NCBI RefSeq assembly: GCF_020991085.1
Contig: NZ_CP087719.1
Location: 2,934,001 to 2,998,000, forward strand
From: Roseomonas sp. OT10
GTDB lineage: Bacteria; Pseudomonadota; Alphaproteobacteria; Acetobacterales; Acetobacteraceae
Direction: 5' to 3'
DNA length: 64,000 nt
Shown: positions 7,949 to 16,317 of the stretch, one piece after another
Layout: every line of letters starts with the position of its first letter
Numbering within the stretch: position 1 is the first letter of the stretch
The notes under the pieces: generated by a model
Database searches by the model: none
What the model was told of the DNA's origin: nothing
What the model saw: only the letters and a program-made list of their open reading frames with translations
Translations under genes and position numbers: made by a program

Positions 7949-8805
7949 GGCCGTCCGTCCGGGCCGCGCTGCTGATGATCGCCGCGGCGATCCTCTTCAC
8001 GCTGGAGACGGCGGCGGTGAAGGCGATGGCGGGGGTACCGATCGCGACGGTGGTGCTGGCCCGCGCCCTCGGCCAGTTCGTGCCGCTGGCGCCGGTCGTC
8101 TGGCGCGATGGCCTGGCGCGCGAGGGCACCGGGCTGCTGCGCACGCGCGAGCTGCCGCTGCAGCTTCTGCGCGGCACGCTCTCGATCTGCTCCTGGGGGC
8201 TCTACTACAACGCCTTCTCGGCGCTGCCGCTGGCGACCGCGACGGTGCTGTCCTTCACCGCCGTGCTGTTCACCACCGCCCTGGCCGGCCCGGTCCTGGG
8301 CGAGGCGGTGGGCCGCGCCCGCTGGGGGGCGACGCTGGTGGGCTTCCTCGGCGTGCTGGTCATCCTGCGCCCCGGCGCGTTGCCGGTGGAATGGGCGGCG
8401 CTGGGGGCCCTGGTCTCCGCCCTGCTCGGCGCGGCCGTCACCCTGGCGACCCGGGCGCTGGCCCAGGGCGAGCGGATCGACACGATCATGCTCTATGTCG
8501 GGCTGATCACCCTCGCCGGCGCGCTGCCCGCCGCCTGGCCGGGGCTGGAATGGCCCGGATGGCGCAATGCCGGCCTGCTGGCCGTGGTGGGGCTGCTGGG
8601 GGCGACGGGCATGCGCTGGACGATCCACGCGCTGCGCCTGGCCGATGCCTCGCTGATCGCGCCGCTGGGCTACGTGCGGCTCGTCTTCGCCGCGCTGGCC
8701 GGGGCGCTGCTGTTCGGCGAGAGGCTGGATGCCTGGCTGGCGCTGGGCGCGGCGCTGATCCTGGGCAGCGCGCTCTACGTCGTGCGGACCGCGCGGCGGC
8801 GCTGA
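7945..8805 (+). CDS. DMT superfamily (EamA) transporter
   Basis: A GTG start at 7945 overlaps the stop of the upstream transporter (GTGA) and lies about 10 bp after GTGGAGG, giving a 286-residue protein. It has two EamA domains with about ten helices. It is clearly a paralogue of the neighbouring transporter, sharing the LLRG, ATVLSFT, AGPVLGE and LRPG landmarks in the same order. Translational coupling makes co-expression likely; each has the full two-domain length, so each could work alone or as a homodimer. Confidence 0.85.
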   Translation: MRPSVRAALLMIAAAILFTLETAAVKAMAGVPIATVVLARALGQFVPLAPVVWRDGLAREGTGLLRTRELPLQLLRGTLSICSWGLYYNAFSALPLATATVLSFTAVLFTTALAGPVLGEAVGRARWGATLVGFLGVLVILRPGALPVEWAALGALVSALLGAAVTLATRALAQGERIDTIMLYVGLITLAGALPAAWPGLEWPGWRNAGLLAVVGLLGATGMRWTIHALRLADASLIAPLGYVRLVFAALAGALLFGERLDAWLALGAALILGSALYVVRTARRR

Positions 8806-8982
8806 GGCACCCGGGCCCGCGGCTTGACCACCCTGCCGGCGGCTGCTCTGCTCGACGCCGGCTCGGCCGGAGCCCCCGTGTCCGCGGAAAGGGCTGCGCC
8901 CACGTCCCCCGGAGAGTGGCGCCTGTCCTGCCCACCCTTTCCTGCCTGAGCGGCGGACACAGGCACATGGAAGGGGCTTCTC

Positions 8983-10287
8983 CTGTCCGACCATCCCGAT
9001 CGCGCGTCCGCATCCGGACGGGCGGCCTCGCCGTTCCGGCTGAACCTCGAGCAGCAGCGCAAGCGCGCCAAGGAGCTGCTCGCGGCCCTCCGCCGCGGCG
9101 AGGCGGAGGCGCTGCGCCGCTTCCGCCTGCATCACCCGCGCGGCGCCGCCCCGCAAGCGGAGCTGGCGCGGCTGGGCGAGGCGCAGCTCGTCATCGCACG
9201 CGAACTGGGCCTGCCGAGCTGGCCGCGGCTGAAGGCGCACGTCCAGGCCATGGACCGGAGCTGGTCCGGCATCCGCGGCGGCGCGCCGGCCCCGGACCGG
9301 GAGATGGCCACGCTGCACATCCGCTGCGGCTCCGACATCGGGCCGGGGCTGCGGGAGGCCGGCTTCGGCGGCGACTTCCTGGAATACTCCGACCCCGTCT
9401 GCCAGGGCCCCGTGACGGAGGGCCCGGACTGGCTGGAACGGCGCGCGGCCTTCCTCCACCACGCCTATGGCGCGGGCTCGGGCATGGACCGGGGCGCGAT
9501 CGACGCGAAGCTGCGGGACGGGGAGGCCGGCCTGGCCGCTGCGGCGGATCGCTACGCCCGCGTGGTGCTCTGGTTCGAGCACGACACCTACGACCAGCTC
9601 ATCCTGGCCCGTTGCCTGGCGGCCTTCGCGACCCGGCCACCACGCCGGCTCGAGCTGATCTCGCCCGCCCGCTACCCCGGCGGGACACGCTTCATCGGCC
9701 TGGGACAGTTGCCGCCCGAGGCGCTGCGCCTGCTCTGGGAGGAGCGCGCGCCGGTGCCGGAGGCGGCGCTGCTCGCCGGCCAGCAGGCCTGGGCGGCGCT
9801 GCGTGCGCCCGACCCGCGCGCCCTGGCGGCCCTGGCCCGGGCGGGCACGTCGGGCGTGCCGCAGCTCGGCCGCGCGCTGCGCCGGCACCTGCAGGAGCTG
9901 CCCTGGACGCGGGACGGGCTGGGGCTGAGCCAGCGCCTCACGCTGCAGATCGTCGCGGAGGCGCCGCGTACCGCCGCGCAGGTCTTCCACCAGCTCATGA
10001 CGGAGCGCGAGCCCCTGCCCTGGATGACCGACCTGATCTTCCACGACGTGGTGGAGAGCCTGCGCCAGGCGGACGCGGCCGCGCTCGAGGGCAGCTTCGA
10101 CGGGGAGGAGCGGCGCTGGCCGCTTGAGCGGCTCTCGCTCACGCCGCTGGGCCGTGCCGTGCTGGCCGGGGAGGCGGACTGGCTGTCGCACCGCCCGCAG
10201 CCGCGCTGGGTCGGCGGCGTGCGGGTCCCGGAGACCCCGCCCTGCTGGCGCTGGAACGAGGCGACGGCGGAGGTCAGGCACGGCTAG
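8983..10287 (+). CDS. DUF1835 domain-containing protein, probable CTG start
   Basis: The protein resembles the DUF1835/DUF3658 family: an N-terminal helical segment with RLNLEQQRKRAKELL, then HIRCGSDIG, the LWFEHDTYDQL block, and a C-terminal winged-helix-like region. The only ATG in frame before the core is at 9250. But the ~90 codons upstream are open and clearly protein-like (QLVIARELGLPSWPRLKAHV is typical of the family's N-terminus), with no ATG, GTG or TTG among them. A CTG at 8983 follows GGAAGGGG by 6 bases and gives an ordinary N-terminus, MSDHPDR. I infer CTG initiation and 434 residues; a 345-residue form from 9250 is the alternative. Biochemical function is unknown. Confidence 0.7.
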   Translation: MSDHPDRASASGRAASPFRLNLEQQRKRAKELLAALRRGEAEALRRFRLHHPRGAAPQAELARLGEAQLVIARELGLPSWPRLKAHVQAMDRSWSGIRGGAPAPDREMATLHIRCGSDIGPGLREAGFGGDFLEYSDPVCQGPVTEGPDWLERRAAFLHHAYGAGSGMDRGAIDAKLRDGEAGLAAAADRYARVVLWFEHDTYDQLILARCLAAFATRPPRRLELISPARYPGGTRFIGLGQLPPEALRLLWEERAPVPEAALLAGQQAWAALRAPDPRALAALARAGTSGVPQLGRALRRHLQELPWTRDGLGLSQRLTLQIVAEAPRTAAQVFHQLMTEREPLPWMTDLIFHDVVESLRQADAAALEGSFDGEERRWPLERLSLTPLGRAVLAGEADWLSHRPQPRWVGGVRVPETPPCWRWNEATAEVRHG

Positions 10288-10391
10288 CCGGCCCGGCGTG
10301 GCAGGACGCTTGCACGTACCGCCCCGGCCGCCTCGTCGCGGCCTCGCCGGAGGCCGAAACGCCGGCTGCCGAAACGCCAGACAGGGAACGC

Positions 10392-10436
10392 ATGATGAGC
10401 CACCCCCGCCCCCATCCCCGGTGCCCGCGCGCATGA
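10392..10436 (+). CDS. Possible 14-residue leader peptide coupled to the amidohydrolase
   Basis: An ATG at 10392 with an AGGGA ribosome-binding site opens a 14-codon frame, MMSHPRPHPRCPRA. Its TGA overlaps the ATG of the amidohydrolase (ATGA). The downstream gene has no convincing ribosome-binding site of its own, so the small frame may feed ribosomes to it. Four prolines and three arginines in 14 residues could slow translation. This is inference from position only. Confidence 0.3.
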   Translation: MMSHPRPHPRCPRA

Positions 10437-11542
10437 CCCGCCGCGCCGCCCTGCACCGCGTGCCGATGGCCCATCCCGGCGACGTCTCCGCCGTGGCGTC
10501 CCTGTTGGACGCCGGCACCGTGGACCCGGCCGCGGTCGTCGCCATCCTCGGCAAGACCGAGGGCAATGGCTGCGTCAACGACTTCACCCGCGCCTATGCG
10601 GTGGCCGAGCTGGGCACGATGCTCGCCGCCCGGCTGGACACGTCGCGGGACGCCGTGCTGGAGCGCGTCGCGATGGTGATGTCCGGCGGCACGGAGGGCG
10701 GGCTGTCGCCGCACTTCCTGGTGCTGTCGGTGGCCGAGGCCGAGGCACCGGCCGAGCCCGCGGGGGCGCTCGCCATCGGCACCGCCTTCACGCCGCCCTT
10801 CCGCCCGGAGGAGATCGGCCGCATGGCCCAGGTGGAGCGCACGGCGGAGGCCGTCCGCGCCGCCATGCGCGACGCCGCGCTGGACGATCCCGCGCAGGTG
10901 CATTTCGTGCAGATCAAGTGCCCGCTGCTGATCTCCGAGCGCATCGCCGAGGCGGCGTCGCGCGGGCAGTCGGTCGCCACCCACGACACCTATGCCTCGA
11001 TGGGGCTGTCGCGCGGCGCCTCGGCGCTCGGCGTCGCCCTGGCCCTGGGCGAGGTGGAGGCGGCGGCGCTGTCCGATGCGGCGATCGGCGGGGACCTCTC
11101 GCTCTGGTCCGGACGCGCCAGCGCCTCGGCCGGGGTGGAGCTGGTCCGCAACGAGGTGATCGTCTTCGGCAACAGCCCCGCCTGGGCCGGCGACCTCCAC
11201 ATCGCGCATGACGTGATGCGGGACGGCATCGACCTGCCCGCCGTGCAGCGCGCCCTGGCGGCGGTGGGGCTGGGGGGCGGCGGGCAGCTCGGGGCGGCGG
11301 AGTCGGAGCGGCTGGTCGCCCTGCTGGTGAAGGCGGAGCCCTCCGCCAGCGGCGCCATCCGGGGCCGGCGGCACATCATGAACGACGACAGCGACATCAA
11401 CGCGACGCGCCATGCCCGCGCCCTGGTCGGCGGCGTGGTCGCGGCGGCGGTGGGGCGGACGGACCTCTTCGTCTCGGGCGGCGCCGAGCACCAGGGGCCG
11501 GATGGCGGCGGGCCGGTCGCGGCGATCGCGCGCCGCGGCTGA
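10433..11542 (+). CDS. Ring-opening amidohydrolase (cyanuric acid amidohydrolase/barbiturase family)
   Basis: Enzymes of this small family hydrolyse cyclic amides such as cyanuric acid (to biuret precursors) or barbituric acid (to ureidomalonate). The 369-residue product has the threefold pseudo-symmetric plan. Three Ser-Lys pairs are visible: Lys41 (GKTEGNG) with Ser84 (SGGTEGG), Lys162 (IKCP) with Ser226 (WSGRAS), and Lys300 (VKAEPS) with Ser348 (SGGAEHQGP). The ATG at 10433 gives the family length. It is followed by a TAXI-type receptor gene on the same strand, so uptake and hydrolysis of a ring compound may be linked. Cyanurate versus barbiturate specificity cannot be settled by eye. Confidence 0.88.
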   Translation: MTRRAALHRVPMAHPGDVSAVASLLDAGTVDPAAVVAILGKTEGNGCVNDFTRAYAVAELGTMLAARLDTSRDAVLERVAMVMSGGTEGGLSPHFLVLSVAEAEAPAEPAGALAIGTAFTPPFRPEEIGRMAQVERTAEAVRAAMRDAALDDPAQVHFVQIKCPLLISERIAEAASRGQSVATHDTYASMGLSRGASALGVALALGEVEAAALSDAAIGGDLSLWSGRASASAGVELVRNEVIVFGNSPAWAGDLHIAHDVMRDGIDLPAVQRALAAVGLGGGGQLGAAESERLVALLVKAEPSASGAIRGRRHIMNDDSDINATRHARALVGGVVAAAVGRTDLFVSGGAEHQGPDGGGPVAAIARRG

Positions 11543-11639
11543 GCCGCACGGCGCGCTGGCGCCGCGGCGCGCCCTGCCGCAACCTCCGCCGCAACGGCCC
11601 CGCCGGGCAGCGGGCCACGAGGCAGGGAGTGGACGCGCC

Positions 11640-12614
11640 ATGGTCACACGCCGCACGGGCATCGCCGGGGCCCTGGCCGCGGCCGCGCTCGGCTTCGCCG
11701 GGCCGGCCAGGGCGCAGGCGCCCGGCTGGCCGCAGGTCCTGGTCCTCGCCACCGCCTCGCCCGGCGGTACCTACCACGCCTATGGCCGGGGGCTGGCGAA
11801 GGTGCTGGGCCGCGCGCTCGGCCTGCCGATCTCGCTACGGGAGACCAGCGGCCCGGCGGAGAACATCCGCCTGCTGGAGGCGGGCGAGGCCCACATCGCC
11901 TTCGTCACCCTCGGCGCGGCGCTGCGCGCCTGGAGCGGCGGGGAGGAGACGGGCGGCCAGCCGATGCGCGCGATGCACGCCGCCTTCGCCATGTACGACA
12001 CGCCCTTCCACTTCCTGGCCCGGCGGGATTCGGCGATCGATTCGCTGTCCGCCCTGGACGGCAAGCGCCTGGGCGTGGGGCCGGAGGGCGGCACCGGGGC
12101 GACCTACACGCCGCCGATGCTGGCGGCGCTGGGGCTGCGGGCGCAACCGGTGCATGGCAGCTGGGAGGCGCTGGCAGAGGCGCTGCGGGCCGGGCAGATC
12201 GACGCGCTGGCGGTGGCGGCCGGCACCCCCTTCCCCGCCGTGGCCGACCTCGAGGCAAAGCGCGCGATCCGCTACCTGCCGCTCTCCCGCGCGCAGATCC
12301 GCACGATCCGGCTGGCCCTGCCGGAACTCGGCGCCTCGACCATCCCGCCGGGCACCTATCCCTCGCTGATGGAGGGCTACGAGACGGTCGGACTGTACAA
12401 CCTGGCCGTCGTGCACCGGTCCCTGCCCGTCGACCTGGTCTACGACATCGTCCGCGCGGTCTTCGACGCCCATGCGGAGATGATGGAGGCGCACCCGGCC
12501 GCCGCAGCCACCGTGCCCGCGAACTTCACGCACAACACGCTGCTGCCCTTCCACCCGGGCGCGCTGCGCTACTACGGCAACCGTGCCGTGCCGGGCACCG
12601 TGATCGGCGACTGA
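11640..12614 (+). CDS. TAXI family TRAP transporter solute-binding protein
   Basis: This 324-residue periplasmic receptor has a twin-arginine-like signal (MVTRRTG, hydrophobic stretch, ending ARAQA) and the TAXI landmarks: TASPGGTYHAYG, SGPAENIRLLEAGEAHIAFV, GKRLGVGPEGG and the C-terminal VYDIVRAVFD helix. It binds a small organic acid or similar ligand for a TRAP transporter. No TRAP membrane gene is nearby, so the permease is encoded elsewhere or is absent. Position after the ring-opening amidohydrolase suggests a ligand from that pathway. An AGGGAG ribosome-binding site supports the ATG at 11640. A copy of the intergenic repeat begins right at the stop codon. Confidence 0.85.
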   Translation: MVTRRTGIAGALAAAALGFAGPARAQAPGWPQVLVLATASPGGTYHAYGRGLAKVLGRALGLPISLRETSGPAENIRLLEAGEAHIAFVTLGAALRAWSGGEETGGQPMRAMHAAFAMYDTPFHFLARRDSAIDSLSALDGKRLGVGPEGGTGATYTPPMLAALGLRAQPVHGSWEALAEALRAGQIDALAVAAGTPFPAVADLEAKRAIRYLPLSRAQIRTIRLALPELGASTIPPGTYPSLMEGYETVGLYNLAVVHRSLPVDLVYDIVRAVFDAHAEMMEAHPAAAATVPANFTHNTLLPFHPGALRYYGNRAVPGTVIGD

Positions 12615-12785
12615 TACGGACGGCATGATGCCTTGATCCGTGCCGGCGTAGGGTTCGCCCGTGGCCTGGGGGCAAGGCGCTGCCTCGCCCCCGTACCCCC
12701 AACTCCGCCAGGACCCGCTGATCCCCTTTTGGGGGCCCTGGACCCGAGGAGTGCTGCCGCGCGGCTGTCCGTGACGGGGTCGTGA
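12612..12785 (-). repeat. Intergenic palindromic repeat, partial copy C
   Basis: Starting at the TGA of the TAXI gene, this stretch is the reverse complement of the right-hand half of the copy at 18638-19051. Matching landmarks are ATACGGACGGC at the edge, GATCCGTGCCGGCG, the GC-rich GGGGGCAAGGCGCTGCCTCG block, CTCCGCCAGGACC and GACGGGGTC. The rest of the element (the part with CCCGCTTGTGGCCCC) is missing. The remaining bases to 12923 hold no gene I can recognise. Confidence 0.75.
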
Positions 12786-12923
12786 GGTCCGATCCAGCCG
12801 CGTGAACGAATTGTCAGCGCCGGCCCATCGGGGGGTGAGGCGCCCGGGCGCAAGTTCTCCTCACGCGGACGAACCCCGCCAGGGACGCCGCGCCACGGAA
12901 CGCTTGATCGGAAAGTTGGCCTC

Positions 12924-13136
12924 ATGAAGTCGCTGCGCCTGCTCCTCACCCTGGCGGCCCTGACCGTTCCTGCCGCCCTCGCGACCGCCCCGGACGCGCA
13001 TGCGCGCACCACCCGGCACGGCACCGAGGCCTCCACCACGCGGCACGCCTCCTCGGCCCAGCGCACCCATCGCCAGCACGCCAGCAAGGCCCGCAGCCGC
13101 CGCCCGGCCGCCGCGACGCCGCAGCAGGACGGCTGA
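12924..13136 (+). CDS. Small basic secreted protein
   Basis: The 70-residue product has a clean Sec signal peptide (MKSLRLLLTLAALTV, cleavage likely after HA or ARA near residues 27-30). The mature part of ~42 residues is rich in Arg, His, Thr and Ser and has no hydrophobic core, so it is probably unstructured and cationic. A GGAAAG ribosome-binding site precedes the ATG, and a good intrinsic terminator lies about 70 bp after the stop. Small Arg/His-rich exported proteins are common in Acetobacteraceae, but I cannot assign a function. Confidence 0.6.
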   Translation: MKSLRLLLTLAALTVPAALATAPDAHARTTRHGTEASTTRHASSAQRTHRQHASKARSRRPAAATPQQDG

Positions 13137-13208
13137 TCCCGAGATCGGCGGCGGCCTAATCCCGGCAGGTCGTCGCTCGACCGGCCGTTTCCTCGGAAAC
13201 GGCCGTCT

Positions 13209-13246
13209 GGGCCGGTCGGACTCCGTCCGGCCGGCCCTTTCTTTTT
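13209..13246 (+). terminator. Rho-independent terminator
   Basis: A 13-bp stem with one G-T pair (13209-13221 with 13225-13237) and a 3-base loop is followed by TTTCTTTTT on the plus strand. A second perfect hairpin (10-bp stem, CTCG loop, 13182-13205) lies just upstream. Together they end transcription of the small secreted-protein gene before the convergent der gene. Confidence 0.85.
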
Positions 13247-13352
13247 GCCGGCGCCGTGACAGGCTGCGGACGCCGCCATCCGCGGGCCCTCAGGACAGCG
13301 GCCGCGCCGCGCGGCGACACCGTGCCCTCAGCCCCGCCCCCGGCCGTCCGGA

Positions 13353-14729
13353 TCAATCGTCTTCGTAGGGATTGCTGGTGCCGCGCAGGTGCAGGCGGAT
13401 GGGCACGCCCGGCATGTCGAAGGCTTCGCGGAAGCCGTTGACCAGGAAGCGGCGATAGTCCTCGGGCAGCAGCTCCGCCCGCGTGCCGAAGATCGTCAGG
13501 GTCGGCGGCCGCGCCTTCGGCATCGTGACGTAGCGCAGCTTCAGGCGCTTGCCCTCCACCAGCGGAGGCTGGTGACGCTCCAGCATCGTGTCGAACCAGC
13601 GGTTCAGCGCGCCGGTGGGCACGCGGCGGTTCCAGCGCTCGTAGGTCTCGCGCACCGCCGGCATCAGCTTCTCCACGCCGCGCCCGGTGGCGGCCGAGAT
13701 CGGCACCACCGTCACCCCCTTGGACTGGGCGAGCGAGGCGGTCAGCACGTCCTCCAGCGCGCGGCGGGTGCCGTTGCGGTCCTCGACGGCGTCCCACTTG
13801 TTCAGCGCGATCACGACCGCGCGCCCCTCGCGCTCGGCCAGCCGGGCGATGCGCAGATCCTGCTCGTCCATGCCCAGCAGCGCGTCGAGGACGAGGATGG
13901 CGACCTCGCACTCCTTCAGCGCGGCGATGGTGGCGGCCACCGACATCTGCTCCAGCCCCTCATGGACGCGGGCGCGCTTGCGCATCCCCGCCGTGTCCAC
14001 CAGCCGGACCTTGCCACCACCCCCGGGGCCACCCGCCCGGTCCACCCACTCCACCGCGACCGAGTCGCGGGTCAGGCCGGGCTCCGGCCCGGTGATCATC
14101 CGCTCCTCGCCCAGCAGGGCGTTCAGCAAGGTGGACTTGCCGGCGTTGGGGCGGCCGACGATGGCCAGGCGCAGCGGGCGGTTGGCGCGCCGCGTCTCCT
14201 CGTCCTCCTCCTCCTCCGGCTCGTCCTCCGGCTCGGGCGGCAGCTTGGCGGCGATCTCCGCATGCAGCTCGCCCCAGCCGTCGCCATGCTCGGCGGAGAC
14301 GGGGATCGGCGAGCCCAGCCCGAGCTCGTAGGCCTCAAGCGCGTTGGCGGCGCCGGTCCGGCCCTCCGCCTTGTTGGCGAGCAGCACCACCGGCTTGCTC
14401 TGCCGCCGCAGCCAGGTCGCGAAGGCGCGGTCGGAGGGGGTCAGCCCCGCGCGCGCATCCACCACGAACAGGATCAGGTCCGCCTCGCGCAGCGCCGTCT
14501 CGGAGGAGGCGCGCATGCGGCCGGGGATGGTGTCGGGCGGGGATTCCTCCAGCCCGGCGGTGTCCACCACCGTCACCTCCCGCCCGGCGATGCGGGCCTC
14601 GCCCTCCTTGCGGTCGCGGGTCACGCCGGGGGTGTCGTCGACGATGGCGGTCCGGCGGCCGACGAGGCGGTTGAACAGGCTCGACTTGCCGACATTGGGC
14701 CGGCCGAGGATCGCGATGCGCGGCTTCAT
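13353..14729 (-). CDS. der: Ribosome biogenesis GTPase Der (EngA)
   Basis: Der is a tandem-GTPase needed for maturation of the 50S subunit. The 458-residue protein has two G domains, each with a P-loop (GRPNVGKS at residues 8-15 and GRPNAGKS in the second), DTAG switch II motifs, and G4 motifs (NKAE in the first, NKWD in the second). A C-terminal KH-like domain follows. The linker between G domains contains an acidic run (EPEDEPEEEEDEE). In the first domain the G4 motif is NKAE rather than NKxD, a common variant in this family. It is the last gene of a yfgM-like/bamB/der block, a conserved arrangement. Confidence 0.96.
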   Translation of the reverse strand: MKPRIAILGRPNVGKSSLFNRLVGRRTAIVDDTPGVTRDRKEGEARIAGREVTVVDTAGLEESPPDTIPGRMRASSETALREADLILFVVDARAGLTPSDRAFATWLRRQSKPVVLLANKAEGRTGAANALEAYELGLGSPIPVSAEHGDGWGELHAEIAAKLPPEPEDEPEEEEDEETRRANRPLRLAIVGRPNAGKSTLLNALLGEERMITGPEPGLTRDSVAVEWVDRAGGPGGGGKVRLVDTAGMRKRARVHEGLEQMSVAATIAALKECEVAILVLDALLGMDEQDLRIARLAEREGRAVVIALNKWDAVEDRNGTRRALEDVLTASLAQSKGVTVVPISAATGRGVEKLMPAVRETYERWNRRVPTGALNRWFDTMLERHQPPLVEGKRLKLRYVTMPKARPPTLTIFGTRAELLPEDYRRFLVNGFREAFDMPGVPIRLHLRGTSNPYEDD

Positions 14730-14937
14730 GGCGGGATGGGGTCCTCTCAGGGCGACGGGGGGCAGGCGGCCCCCGCCGCGAACGGGCGCTGCGACGCAAC
14801 GCCATATCTGCAACGCCGCTGCCGCCTTGCGGAAGCCCGACCGGCCCCCCGCGCGACGGTTCCGCGGCAGAACATGCCCCGCGGTCGGCCCGCGGCGCGA
14901 CGCCACCGTGCCGTGGCGGACGACGCGCCCGCGCGCC

Positions 14938-16311
14938 TCAGGCGCGCAGGGCGGCCAGGTTGCCGTCGTCGGCCAGCACCAGCAGGGCGCCGCCGGCGAT
15001 GGCGGCGGGCAGGCTCACCGGCCCCGGCAGCGGCAGGCGGGCGACCACGGCGCCATCGGCCGGATCGACGACCAGCGCCTCCGAGCCTGTGCCCGGCACG
15101 ATGATGCGGCCGCCGGTCAGCACCGGGGCGGCGAAGCTGGCCGGCTCGCGCCGGCGGCTGCCGGGCGGCGGCGGGGCGTTCAGCGCCGTCACCCAGCGCA
15201 CCTGGCCGCTGTCGCGGCTGATCGCCACCAGCTCCTGGTCGTAGGAGACGAGGAAGATCCAGTCCCCGGCCACGGCGGGGGTGACGGTGCCGCCGACCTC
15301 CCGCTCCCACAGCCGGCGGCCGGAGCGCAGGTCGACCGCCATGGTGGTGCCGCCGCGTCCGACCGTGATCACCCGCCCGTCGGAGATGACCGGGGCGGCG
15401 GTGACGCCAAGCAGGTCGGCGATGCCGCCGCGCCGCTCGCTGGGCAGGGCGGAGAGCGCCTCGGTCCACAGCACGCGGCCGTCGCTGGGGCGCAGGCAGA
15501 CGAGGTCGCCCGAGGGGAAGCCGGCGACGACCATCTCCCCCTCCACCGCCGGGGAGGGCAGGCCGAGCGGGACGGCGGTGACGGGCTGCGCGCGATAGGT
15601 CCAGAGCCGCCGGCCATCCTCGGTGGAGAGGGCGATCAGGTGGTTCTCCAGCGTGACGACGAAGATGCGGCCGTTCGCCACGGTGGGGGCGCCCCGGGTG
15701 GGCGCGGGGGTGCGGACCCGCCAGCGGACGGTGCCGTCCGCCGGGTTCACCGCCAGCACCTCGGCCAGGCCGGTGGCCAGGTAGAGCGTATCGCCCTCCA
15801 GCGCGGCACCGGCGCCCACCGCGCCGACGTCGTCGTCCTTCGGGCTGGTGTCCAGGCGCCAGCGCCGCCCGCCACGGGCCAGGTCGAAGGCCGAGACCTC
15901 GCCGAAGGCATCCGCCGCATAGACGGTGTCGGCGGAGGCCACGGGGCCGGCGGTCATCCGCTGGCGATAGGCGCTGCCGGCGCCCACCGAGCTCCTCCAG
16001 GCCTGGCGCAGCGATTCGGCCGGCAGGTCGGCCATCCCGGGGGAATGGTCCAGGCTGCCGCCGGACTGCGGCCAGGAGGCGATGGGGGCCGGGGCGGGCA
16101 GGCTGACCGGGCGGCTGGCCACGGCGGGGTCCGGGCTCACGCTCCGGGCGCCGTCGATCACGGAACGGCGCTCGCCCGGCAGGGGCGGCGGCTTGTCGGA
16201 GAGCAGGTCCTCCAGGGTCTCGCACCCGGCGAGCAGCCCCATGGCACCGAGCAACGCCATCCGCCGACCGGCCACCAGGGGGTGGCGGGAGAGGTCACGC
16301 CTGATCGTCAT
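14938..16311 (-). CDS. bamB: Outer membrane assembly lipoprotein BamB-like beta-propeller
   Basis: The 457-residue product has a lipobox (GLLAGC) and successive PQQ-like propeller blades, each with a GxxxW or GxxRW signature (RRLWTYR, RVLWTEAL, RRLWEREV, GQVRWVTA). BamB is part of the BAM complex that folds beta-barrel proteins into the outer membrane. The ATG at 16311 lies close behind the stop of the upstream tetratricopeptide gene with TAAGG as ribosome-binding site; a TTG three bases earlier is an alternative. The yfgM-like/bamB/der neighbourhood supports the call. Confidence 0.9.
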   Translation of the reverse strand: MTIRRDLSRHPLVAGRRMALLGAMGLLAGCETLEDLLSDKPPPLPGERRSVIDGARSVSPDPAVASRPVSLPAPAPIASWPQSGGSLDHSPGMADLPAESLRQAWRSSVGAGSAYRQRMTAGPVASADTVYAADAFGEVSAFDLARGGRRWRLDTSPKDDDVGAVGAGAALEGDTLYLATGLAEVLAVNPADGTVRWRVRTPAPTRGAPTVANGRIFVVTLENHLIALSTEDGRRLWTYRAQPVTAVPLGLPSPAVEGEMVVAGFPSGDLVCLRPSDGRVLWTEALSALPSERRGGIADLLGVTAAPVISDGRVITVGRGGTTMAVDLRSGRRLWEREVGGTVTPAVAGDWIFLVSYDQELVAISRDSGQVRWVTALNAPPPPGSRRREPASFAAPVLTGGRIIVPGTGSEALVVDPADGAVVARLPLPGPVSLPAAIAGGALLVLADDGNLAALRA

Positions 16312-16317
16312 CAAACC

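Noticed and set aside
7333-10587. Long minus-strand open frame opposite the DMT exporter and DUF1835 genes
   Set aside because: It covers several well-supported plus-strand genes and has no recognisable domain; it is a shadow frame.
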